Assembly: GCA_964536025.1 (NCBI GenBank)
Contig: CAZHXA010000007.1
Span: forward strand, 8,172 to 72,171
Direction of reading: 5' to 3'
Source: RGIG4576 sp964536025
Lineage (GTDB): Bacteria > Bacteroidota > Bacteroidia > Bacteroidales > Muribaculaceae
DNA: 64,000 bases
A program made the position numbers and the translations under genes. Below are positions 1-7,095 of the stretch, one piece after another. The notes under the pieces were generated by a model that saw only the letters and a list, made by a program, of their open reading frames with translations, had not been told where the DNA came from and searched no databases. How positions within the stretch are numbered: position 1 is the first letter of the stretch; each line of letters starts with the position of its first letter.

Positions 1-701
1 CTGAAAACTTAACAGATATTTCAACTTTAATGAAAGAGGGTAAGGCTGATGTTGGTTTTGTTGTTGACCCTGATGTTGACCGCCTTGCAATAGTAATGGA
101 AAATGGTGAGTTCTTTGTTGAGGAATATACATTGGTGTCTGTTGCCGATTATGTTCTATCTCGTACTCCTGGACCTACCGTTTCCAATTTATCTTCATCT
201 CGAGCTCTTGCCGATGTTACTAAACAATATAATTGTAGTTATTCGGCTTCGGCTGTAGGTGAAGTGAATGTAACTACAGAAATGAAGCGAACAAATGCTG
301 TAATAGGTGGTGAAGGTAATGGAGGTATTATATATCCTCCTTGTCACTATGGTCGTGATGCTTTGGTAGGTGTCGCATTGTTCTTGACACATCTTGCAAA
401 GAGTGGTAAAAAAGTGAGTGAATTGAAGGCAGGCTATCCTAAATACTGTATTTCAAAGAATAAAATTGAATTAACTCCTGATATTGACGTTGATGCAATT
501 CTTGAAGCAGTCAAAGTGAAATATGAAGCAGAAAAGATAACCGATATAGATGGTGTAAAGATTGATTTTAAAGAAAGTTGGGTGCATTTACGTAAGAGTA
601 ACACTGAACCAATAATTCGTGTTGTTGCCGAAGCTCATACTATGGAAGAAGCTGAAGAACTTGTAAATCAAATAAAGAGTGTTATAAAGTCTTTGGCTTA
701 A
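1..701 (+). CDS. glmM: Phosphoglucosamine mutase, 3' part (truncated by window edge)
   Basis: This is the C-terminal part of an alpha-D-phosphohexomutase, most likely GlmM, which converts glucosamine-6-P to glucosamine-1-P for UDP-GlcNAc, peptidoglycan and lipid A synthesis in the cytoplasm. The open frame continues to the left edge, so the ATG at 30 is internal. Visible motifs are the metal-binding loop DPDVDR, the sugar-binding loop GEGNGG, and the phosphate-binding loop RKSNTEP near the C-terminus. The active phosphoserine loop would lie upstream of the window. Phosphomannomutase or phosphoglucomutase activity cannot be excluded without the N-terminus, but the GEGNGG loop suits GlmM-type enzymes. 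A strong hairpin terminator follows. Confidence 0.85.
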   Translation, partial: ENLTDISTLMKEGKADVGFVVDPDVDRLAIVMENGEFFVEEYTLVSVADYVLSRTPGPTVSNLSSSRALADVTKQYNCSYSASAVGEVNVTTEMKRTNAVIGGEGNGGIIYPPCHYGRDALVGVALFLTHLAKSGKKVSELKAGYPKYCISKNKIELTPDIDVDAILEAVKVKYEAEKITDIDGVKIDFKESWVHLRKSNTEPIIRVVAEAHTMEEAEELVNQIKSVIKSLA

Positions 702-718
702 AGAGAATAATAGAAATA

Positions 719-750
719 AAAAATGAGAGCTTTTGCTCTCATTTTTTATT
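719..750. terminator. Bidirectional rho-independent terminator between glmM and lipoprotein gene
   Basis: A 10-bp perfect stem (721-730 with 735-744) closes a TTTT loop, with A-rich sequence on the left and T-rich on the right. It sits between two converging genes and can serve both. Confidence 0.85.
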
Positions 751-752
751 TC

Positions 753-1118
753 TTATGGTTTGTAGCCTTTGAATATCGCAGTTACGCTATCTTGTTTTGT
801 GGTAGCTATATATTTTATTGTTACACTATCACCTATGAGACAATGAGCAAATAAATGATTTGGTTTTGTCTCAGGTAATTCAAATGTAACAGTGTCGCCA
901 CTTTGTGACAATACTGTTATGCTGTTCATTGCTCGGTCTATAGTTATGCCGTATAAATTAATTTCTTCTATTTGAGTCCCTTTTTTAGTGTCGCTTATGC
1001 TAACTTGTTTATTGTATGAGTTGTTATTATCTTTTCCTGTTGGCTTTTTGTCGGAACAAGCAGTAACAGCAGATATAACTGATAAACTGAATAAAAGTTT
1101 TAAAAATCTTTGCTTCAT
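753..1118 (-). CDS. Small putative lipoprotein of unknown function
   Basis: A 121-residue protein beginning MKQRF. The start was placed at 1118 rather than the upstream ATG at 1148 because it gives a clean lipoprotein signal: a basic N-terminus, a hydrophobic stretch, and VTAC with Cys21 as the lipidation site. The mature part is a Lys/Asp/Asn-rich linker followed by a small beta-rich domain containing GDTVTF and GDSVTIKY segments, which looks like a compact beta-barrel or OB-like fold. I do not recognise a named family. It probably sits in the outer or inner membrane facing the periplasm. A perfect -7 element lies 28 bases upstream at 1146-1153. Confidence 0.7.
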   Translation of the reverse strand: MKQRFLKLLFSLSVISAVTACSDKKPTGKDNNNSYNKQVSISDTKKGTQIEEINLYGITIDRAMNSITVLSQSGDTVTFELPETKPNHLFAHCLIGDSVTIKYIATTKQDSVTAIFKGYKP

Positions 1119-1145
1119 ATTATTTGTATTTATTATAGATATTCG

Positions 1146-1153
1146 CAAATATA
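1146..1153 (-). promoter_or_regulatory. Bacteroidota -7 promoter element for the lipoprotein gene
   Basis: The minus strand reads TATATTTG, an exact TAnnTTTG match, 28 bases from the chosen start. I see no clear TTG box at the usual distance. Confidence 0.5.
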
Positions 1154-1349
1154 AATATTTTGTCGTTAATATTATAAGATAATGACAGAAAGCTGAAAAA
1201 TATTTGTTTTTTATGTCTTGTATTGTTAAGATATTGATTATCTTTACATATTAAATTGCCTTGAGAGTGAAAGATAAACAATGAAACATGAACATTTATG
1301 ATTTGAGGCAATGTAATGAGTTGATTATTAATATATATTTTGCAATAAA

Positions 1350-3125
1350 ATGATTAAAAAGTTCTTTTCAAATGTGTTAGGCTCTTTTGTAGGGGCGTGG
1401 TTGGCTTTGATTGTATTTAGCTTTATGGCAATAATGTCTGGGTTTGCTTTGATAGGTTCTATTTCAGGTGAAGGCTCCGGGCAGAGTAATACAATTTCCG
1501 ATAAATCTGTGTTACATTTGACTTTGTCAGGAGGATTTAATGAACGTACTGATGTGAAAGAGCAATTTAAAAGTACTTTTTTGGGTGATTCAAAAGATGT
1601 TTTAACAAGTTTGGAAAACGTTTTAAAATCCTTGAAAATTGCAAAAGATAATGATAATATAAAAGGTGTTTTTATAGAATGTAAAGGAAATACGTCTGGC
1701 TTGGCAACGTCATTTGAAATAAGAAATGCGTTACAGGATTTTAAGAAGAGTGGAAAATTTGTTATTGCTTATGGAAACGAAGCAATAACGCAAGGCGATT
1801 ACTATATTGCATCTGTTGCCGATTCTGTCTTTTTGAATCCTGTTGGAGTTGTAGATATTCATGGTTTAAGTTCTACAATTCCGTTCTTTAAGAATCTGCT
1901 TGATAAAATTGGTGTTGAAATGCAAATTATACGAGTTGGTACATTTAAAAGTGCTGTTGAACCGTATGTTGAAACTCAAGCAAGTCCTGCGAATCGTATG
2001 GCTACAGAAGCATATTTAAGTTCAATATGGAATAATTTGTGTGATAGTATTTCAGCTTCTCGAGGTATATCAACAAGTAAACTTAATAAGCTTGCCGATG
2101 ATATGATGTTGACACAAGATGGTAATTATATTATTGCAAATAAAGTTGTTGATGGGTTAAAATATCGCTTTGAAGTCATTAATTTGTTGAAAGATATAAC
2201 TGAAACCGATTATAAAAATGATTTACGTTTTGTAAGTCCTGAGCAAGTTACAACTTTAGATGTTCCTAAATTGTATTCCGATAAGATTGCTGTAATATAT
2301 GCGGTAGGTGAGATTGATGGCAGTTCTTATGAAGGGGTTGTTTCTTCTAAGTTGGTTAAAGATATAATTGAAATAGCTAATGATGATGCTGTCAAAGGTG
2401 TAGTATTACGAGTAAATTCACCGGGAGGAAGTGCTTTTGGCTCTGAACAAATATGGGCAGCTCTTGAAGAAGTGAAGAAGAACGGAAAACCTTTTGCTGT
2501 GTCAATGGGAGATCTTGCTGCTTCCGGTGGATATTACATTTCATGTGGTGCTGATAAAATCTTTGCAGAGCCTGTAACCATTACCGGTTCAATCGGTATA
2601 TTTGGTATGATACCTTGTTTTAAAGAATTAATGAATGATAAATTAGGTATTACACAAACAGTTATAAATACAAATGAAAATGGAAATTTCATAAGTGTTA
2701 CCGAACCTATGACACCAGTACAGCGTGCTGCAATGCAGAGAAAGATTAATGAAGGTTATGAATTGTTCACCTCTCGTTGTGCGACCGGTAGAGACATGGA
2801 ATTGGATTCTCTAAAGTTGATTGCTGAAGGTCGAGTATGGGATGGTATTACTGCTAAAAAAATAGGTCTTGTAGACGAGTTTGGTAATTTGAGTAATGCT
2901 ATTGATTGGGTAGTAGAGAAAGCTAAGGTAGGTGAATATTCTATTTCAGTATATCCTAAAGATGACACATCATTAATGGGTTATTTAAAAGGTTATGTAA
3001 GAATGGCTATTGACAAAGTTCTGGAAGCTCAAACAGGTGAATTATATAAATATCATAATGTAGTGAACGATGTCTTGAATCGCGACCAAGTTCAGTGCTT
3101 AATGGAACCTGTTGAAATAAAATAA
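1350..3125 (+). CDS. sppA: Signal peptide peptidase SppA, 67K type
   Basis: A 591-residue membrane-bound serine protease of family S49 that degrades cleaved signal peptides and other membrane peptides. An N-terminal transmembrane anchor (about residues 12-38) is followed by two tandem S49 domains, the double-length form known from E. coli. The catalytic dyad is visible: Lys200 in RVGTFKSAVEP of the first domain and Ser392 in ASGGYY of the second. VNSPGGSAFGSE at 355-366 is the conserved glycine-rich segment. The gene starts an apparent operon with lpxK, a purine nucleoside phosphorylase and thiL. A near-consensus promoter sits only about 8 bases before the ATG, so the leader must be very short. 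Confidence 0.95.
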   Translation: MIKKFFSNVLGSFVGAWLALIVFSFMAIMSGFALIGSISGEGSGQSNTISDKSVLHLTLSGGFNERTDVKEQFKSTFLGDSKDVLTSLENVLKSLKIAKDNDNIKGVFIECKGNTSGLATSFEIRNALQDFKKSGKFVIAYGNEAITQGDYYIASVADSVFLNPVGVVDIHGLSSTIPFFKNLLDKIGVEMQIIRVGTFKSAVEPYVETQASPANRMATEAYLSSIWNNLCDSISASRGISTSKLNKLADDMMLTQDGNYIIANKVVDGLKYRFEVINLLKDITETDYKNDLRFVSPEQVTTLDVPKLYSDKIAVIYAVGEIDGSSYEGVVSSKLVKDIIEIANDDAVKGVVLRVNSPGGSAFGSEQIWAALEEVKKNGKPFAVSMGDLAASGGYYISCGADKIFAEPVTITGSIGIFGMIPCFKELMNDKLGITQTVINTNENGNFISVTEPMTPVQRAAMQRKINEGYELFTSRCATGRDMELDSLKLIAEGRVWDGITAKKIGLVDEFGNLSNAIDWVVEKAKVGEYSISVYPKDDTSLMGYLKGYVRMAIDKVLEAQTGELYKYHNVVNDVLNRDQVQCLMEPVEIK

Positions 3126-3154
3126 GTGTATTAACTTTACGATGATAATTGCAG

Positions 3155-4252
3155 ATGGCTTCGGAATTTAAGAAAATATTGGCTAAAATAATTCTTACAC
3201 CATGTTCTTATCTTTATGGTGGGGGCGTGTGGGTGCGAAATTTTATGTTCAATGTTGGAATTCTGAAACAACGTGAATTTGAAGTGCCTGTAGTAGTAGT
3301 GGGTAATCTCGCTGTAGGAGGAACCGGAAAAACTCCGCACACCGAATATATAGTTAGTAGGTTGTGTATGCACTATAAAATGGCAGTGCTGAGTCGGGGT
3401 TATAAGCGAAAAACTCATGGATTTGTACATGCTTCAAGGAATTTGTCATCTTATGATTTAGGCGATGAGCCATATCAAATATATCGTAAGTATGGCTCAT
3501 GTATAGATGTTGCTGTATGTGAGAGCAGAGTGAAAGGTATTGAAAAAATGTTGGATATTAATCCGGAGATTAATATGTTTGTTCTTGATGATGCCTTTCA
3601 ACATAGATATGTCAAGCCGAAAGTTGCAATTTTGCTTACAGATTATAGAAAATTACCTTGTGATGATAAAATGTTGCCTCTTGGACAACTTAGGGAACCT
3701 AAAGAGGCTTTGTCGCGTGCCGATATTGTTGTGGTAACAAAATGTCCAAACGACATGAAACCTATTGATGTGAATGTCGTTAAGAAAAAATTAAATTTGG
3801 CAAAATGGCAAAAAGTCCTCTTTTCTACATATAAATACAAAGAACTTTTACCGGTATTTAGTGGCGAAAATGCCTATCAACCAGATTTAAACTTTTTAAA
3901 TGCCAATGATACCATATTGGTTGTTACAGGAATAGCAAATCCTGTACCTATGGTCAGGTATCTTAAACAATATAAAGCTAAAGTTAAGGTTATACATTTT
4001 AGTGATCATCATGATTTTTCTCGGGAAGACTTGACTTTTATTTCTAAAACGTATAATCGTTTGCAAGGAGACCGAAAATTTATTGTAACGACAGAAAAAG
4101 ATGCTGTTCGGTTAATAAATAATGCCTATTTCCCTCATGTCTTGCGTAAACAAATGTTTTATTTACCCGTGGAGGTTGAATTTATGTCAGAAGATGAAGA
4201 TTTTATTAATCTTATAGTTTCAAAAATTTCAAACGATAAAATACTATCATAA
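3155..4252 (+). CDS. lpxK: Tetraacyldisaccharide 4'-kinase (lipid A 4'-kinase)
   Basis: A 365-residue inner-membrane-associated kinase that phosphorylates the 4' position of the tetraacyldisaccharide-1-P intermediate to give lipid IVA. The P-loop GNLAVGGTGKTP lies at about residues 50-61 and the family signature DDAFQHR (usually DDGFQHR) at about 147. The conserved LPLGQLREP segment and the C-terminal DHHDFS and TTEKDAVR motifs are all present, so the protein is full length. I chose the ATG at 3155 (MASEF); a TTG two codons upstream is the only alternative. It follows sppA by 29 bases, in an envelope-biogenesis context. Confidence 0.93.
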   Translation: MASEFKKILAKIILTPCSYLYGGGVWVRNFMFNVGILKQREFEVPVVVVGNLAVGGTGKTPHTEYIVSRLCMHYKMAVLSRGYKRKTHGFVHASRNLSSYDLGDEPYQIYRKYGSCIDVAVCESRVKGIEKMLDINPEINMFVLDDAFQHRYVKPKVAILLTDYRKLPCDDKMLPLGQLREPKEALSRADIVVVTKCPNDMKPIDVNVVKKKLNLAKWQKVLFSTYKYKELLPVFSGENAYQPDLNFLNANDTILVVTGIANPVPMVRYLKQYKAKVKVIHFSDHHDFSREDLTFISKTYNRLQGDRKFIVTTEKDAVRLINNAYFPHVLRKQMFYLPVEVEFMSEDEDFINLIVSKISNDKILS

Positions 4253-4293
4253 TAAAATAACTAATTGTAAATAATTAAAAATTACAAATATTT

Positions 4294-5124
4294 ATGGAAA
4301 AAGAAATGTTGGATTTAATTAAGCAAACCGCCACTTTTATTTCCGGGAAGGTGAAAGATATGCCTAAAACGGCAATTATACTTGGAACCGGTCTTGGTGA
4401 ACTTGTAAATCATATTGAAATAACCGATGAACTACCTTATGAAGAGATTCCTAATTTTCCGGTATCTACAGTGGAAGGTCATAGTGGAAAATTGATTTTC
4501 GGGCAGTTGGGAAATAAGCGTATTATGGCAATGAAAGGACGTTTCCATTTCTATGAAGGTTATAATATGCAACTTGTTACATTCCCTGTAAGAGTAATGA
4601 AAGAATTGGGTATAACAACTCTATTTGTTTCAAATGCTGCAGGAGGTATGAATCCTGAGTTTAAAATAGGTGATTTAATGATTATTACCGATCATATCAA
4701 TTTGTTTCCTGAACATCCGCTTAGAGGTAAAAACTTCGATGAATTGGGACCTCGCTTCCCTGATATGAGTGAAGCATATTCTCGTGAGTTGATAGCAGAC
4801 GCAAAAAAGGTCGCAACTGAAAATGATATTAGATTGGTAGAAGGTGTTTATGTTGGAACTCAAGGTCCTACTTTTGAAACTCCAGCAGAATATCGCTATT
4901 TCCATCGTATAGGTGGTGATGCTGTAGGAATGAGTACCGTACCTGAAGTGATTGTTGCACGTCATAGTGGAATACGCTGTTTTGGAATGTCTGTTATTAC
5001 CGATTTGGGAGTAGAAGGCATTGTTGAAAATGTATCGCACGAAGAAGTACAAAAAGCTGCTGCTGCAGCAGAGCCAAAGATGACTTTCATAATGAAGGAA
5101 CTTATAAATAAGTTTGAAGAATAA
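4294..5124 (+). CDS. punA: Trimeric-type purine nucleoside phosphorylase
   Basis: A 276-residue cytosolic enzyme of purine salvage that cleaves purine (deoxy)nucleosides with phosphate. It aligns by eye with human-type trimeric PNP: GTGLGEL phosphate loop at 31-37, RFHFYEGY at 83-90, SNAAGGM at 113-119, TFETPAEYR with Phe194/Glu195, VGMSTVPEV with Met213, and SHEEV with His249. The position equal to human Asn243, which contacts the 6-position of the base, is Asp237 here (VITDLG). Asp at this site is linked to acceptance of adenine nucleosides, so substrate range may differ from the classical guanosine/inosine enzyme. thiL follows after 6 bases. Confidence 0.92.
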   Translation: MEKEMLDLIKQTATFISGKVKDMPKTAIILGTGLGELVNHIEITDELPYEEIPNFPVSTVEGHSGKLIFGQLGNKRIMAMKGRFHFYEGYNMQLVTFPVRVMKELGITTLFVSNAAGGMNPEFKIGDLMIITDHINLFPEHPLRGKNFDELGPRFPDMSEAYSRELIADAKKVATENDIRLVEGVYVGTQGPTFETPAEYRYFHRIGGDAVGMSTVPEVIVARHSGIRCFGMSVITDLGVEGIVENVSHEEVQKAAAAAEPKMTFIMKELINKFEE

Positions 5125-5130
5125 AAAACA

Positions 5131-6180
5131 ATGATAAATCAGCAAGAAACAGAAATATCCACACTTGGTGAGTTTGGTCTTATTGACCGATTAACCAAAG
5201 ATATTAAATTGAAAAATCCATCTTCGATAAAAGGTGTTGGTGATGATTGTGCCGTACTATGTTATGGAGAGAAGGAAACGCTTGTTACTACCGACCTTTT
5301 ATTGGAGGGAATTCATTTTGATTTAACTTATGTTCCATTGAAACATTTGGGATATAAGGTAGCTGTGGTTAATTTTTCCGATGTGTATGCCATGAATGGC
5401 ATACCAAAGCAACTTACCGTTTCCATTGGTGTGTCAAAGCGTTTTACGGTAGAACACATAGAGCAACTTTATAGTGGTATACGTCTTGCTTGTGAAATTT
5501 ATGGGGTTGATTTGGTTGGAGGCGATACATCTGCTTCGGTAACCGGTCTTATCATAAGTGCAACTTGTATAGGAGAAGGCGAAAAAGATAAAATTGTGTA
5601 TCGTAATGGAGCAAAAGATACCGACCTTATTTGCGTAAGTGGAGATCTTGGTGCAGCATACATGGGATTACAATTATTAGAACGTGAACGTAGTGTTTCA
5701 AAAAATGTTCAAGACGATTTTCATCCTGCATTTGAAGGTAGGGAGTATTTACTTGAACGACAACTTAAACCGGAGGCACGACGTGATGTAATAGAAGAAT
5801 TAGCACAGGTAGGCGTGAAACCAACAGCTATGATGGACGTAAGTGATGGCTTATCATCTGAACTTATGCATATATGTAGGCAAAGTAATGTAGGATGTCG
5901 TATTTATGAAGAACGTATTCCAATTGATTACCAAACAGCCGTAATGTCGGAAGAATTTAATATGAATTTGGTAACTGCTGCTCTAAATGGAGGTGAAGAT
6001 TATGAGTTGCTTTTCACTGTACCTTTGACTGATCATGAAAAAGTGGCTGCTATGAAGAGTGTGAAAATCATTGGTCGTATTACTAAACCTGAACTTGGTT
6101 ATTGTTTAGAAACAAGAGATGGGGCAGAACTCGAACTTAAAGCACAAGGTTGGCAAGCGTTTAATTCTAATGATGAGTAA
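5131..6180 (+). CDS. thiL: Thiamine-monophosphate kinase
   Basis: A 349-residue enzyme that phosphorylates thiamine monophosphate to thiamine diphosphate, the last step of cofactor synthesis. It belongs to the PurM/ThiL ATP-binding family. Motifs in order: GVGDDCAVL near residue 34, TTDLLLEGIHFD near 52, VVNFSDVYAMNG near 80, GGDTSAS near 130, MMDVSDGLSSEL near 230 and NGGEDYELLFTV near 285. Metal-binding aspartates are all present. It is the last protein gene of the sppA-lpxK-punA-thiL run, 6 bases after punA. A tRNA-Gly gene lies 56 bases downstream and may be co-transcribed, since no hairpin separates them. Confidence 0.93.
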   Translation: MINQQETEISTLGEFGLIDRLTKDIKLKNPSSIKGVGDDCAVLCYGEKETLVTTDLLLEGIHFDLTYVPLKHLGYKVAVVNFSDVYAMNGIPKQLTVSIGVSKRFTVEHIEQLYSGIRLACEIYGVDLVGGDTSASVTGLIISATCIGEGEKDKIVYRNGAKDTDLICVSGDLGAAYMGLQLLERERSVSKNVQDDFHPAFEGREYLLERQLKPEARRDVIEELAQVGVKPTAMMDVSDGLSSELMHICRQSNVGCRIYEERIPIDYQTAVMSEEFNMNLVTAALNGGEDYELLFTVPLTDHEKVAAMKSVKIIGRITKPELGYCLETRDGAELELKAQGWQAFNSNDE

Positions 6181-6236
6181 TTAATAATATATCCGGCAAA
6201 AGTTCTTAAAATGTTTATGCCTTTTGCCGATTTTTT

Positions 6237-6308
6237 GCGATAGTAGCTCAGTGGTAGAGCATCAGCTTCCCAAGCTGAGGGTCGCGGGTTCGATCCCCGT
6301 CTATCGCT
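6237..6308 (+). tRNA. tRNA-Gly (anticodon CCC)
   Basis: A complete cloverleaf: acceptor GCGATAG/CTATCGC, D-stem GCTC/GAGC, anticodon stem TCAGC/GCTGA with loop TTCCCAA, and T-stem GCGGG/CCCGT around TTCGATC. The anticodon CCC at positions 34-36 reads GGG. The discriminator is T and CCA is not encoded. Confidence 0.95.
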
Positions 6309-6336
6309 CAATAGAATAAGTAAAGATTTTTGCTTC

Positions 6337-7002
6337 TCAAAAGTTTAGAATTTTGAAATTTTTACGAGCAAACTTTATGTCATAATAGTCGAAATGCCAC
6401 CATTCGCGTCTGTAGGTATTAAATCCGACTTGTTTCATGATTGAGCGTAGTAATTTACGATTTTCGTATGCTTTTTGTGATAACGTACCGTTTTTCAAAT
6501 TCAAATCTTCATTGTCAATATGTGATAATGTGCTGAAACTGTCAAATTCAGTGCCCATGTCAATAGCTTTACCTTTATAGGTTATTGAGATATCTACTGC
6601 ACAACCGAAATTGTGATGTCCACCTCCATTGTATGGATTAGCTACATATCGGCGAAATTTTGTTCCTTTTACTTTATTATACATTGTTTTTTGTACGTTG
6701 AAAGGGCGTGCTGCGTCGTAAATAATCAATGAATAATCGGAATTTTTTGCTTTGAGTAATTTTTGTGCTTTAACGACCATGCGAGCTATTTCAGGACGTA
6801 AAAATGCTTTATTAAGTTTTCCATACAGATTAATACCCATAAAATTATCTGTGGTGGAATATTTAATGTTTACTAATATTGTACTATCCATTTTTTTGAT
6901 GTCAACATACCCATGACGTGCAAATTCGAGGTCATAATCAACTGCCCAAAATTGTTGGTATCCTAAAATAAGGAATAGTATGATTGTGATAAAGTGTTTC
7001 AT
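6337..7002 (-). CDS. D-Ala-D-Ala dipeptidase of the VanX/DdpX type (peptidase M15D), exported
   Basis: A 221-residue zinc dipeptidase with an N-terminal signal peptide (residues 1-20, ending FWA), so it probably acts in the periplasm on D-Ala-D-Ala or related peptidoglycan fragments. Catalytic features of the family are visible: Arg99 in DAARPF, zinc ligands His130 and Asp137 in GHHNFGCAVD, and Glu200 with His203 in REWWHFDYY. With no van-type genes around it, turnover or recycling of cell-wall dipeptides is more likely than vancomycin resistance. An exact -7 element begins 6 bases upstream of the ATG, so the mRNA is probably leaderless or nearly so. Confidence 0.88.
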   Translation of the reverse strand: MKHFITIILFLILGYQQFWAVDYDLEFARHGYVDIKKMDSTILVNIKYSTTDNFMGINLYGKLNKAFLRPEIARMVVKAQKLLKAKNSDYSLIIYDAARPFNVQKTMYNKVKGTKFRRYVANPYNGGGHHNFGCAVDISITYKGKAIDMGTEFDSFSTLSHIDNEDLNLKNGTLSQKAYENRKLLRSIMKQVGFNTYRREWWHFDYYDIKFARKNFKILNF

Positions 7003-7007
7003 ATAGG

Positions 7008-7015
7008 CAAAGTTA
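7008..7015 (-). promoter_or_regulatory. -7 element almost touching the dipeptidase start codon
   Basis: The minus strand reads TAACTTTG, an exact TAnnTTTG match, with its last base 6 bases from the A of the ATG at 7002. Transcription would begin at or within a few bases of the start codon. Confidence 0.5.
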
Positions 7016-7029
7016 ATATAAATAAGTAA

Positions 7030-7075
7030 ATGAAAAAGCTCGATTGCTTAGAAATAATAGCAGTCGAGCTTTTGA
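7030..7075 (-). terminator. Terminator downstream of the beta-helical surface protein gene
   Basis: A stem of 10 bp (7034-7043 with 7064-7073) extended by an imperfect inner stem, ending in a T-run on the minus strand. It follows the gene ending at 7096. Confidence 0.75.
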
Positions 7076-7095
7076 GTGTTAATATTTAGATATTG

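Noticed and set aside
30..701. A complete 223-residue mutase starting at the ATG at 30
   Set aside because: The frame is open to the window edge and lacks the catalytic serine loop, so the gene is truncated by the window, not short.
6099..6311. Minus-strand ORF reading GSNPRPSAWEADALPLSYY
   Set aside because: This is the well-known false ORF across the complement of a tRNA gene; the region holds tRNA-Gly(CCC) and the end of thiL.
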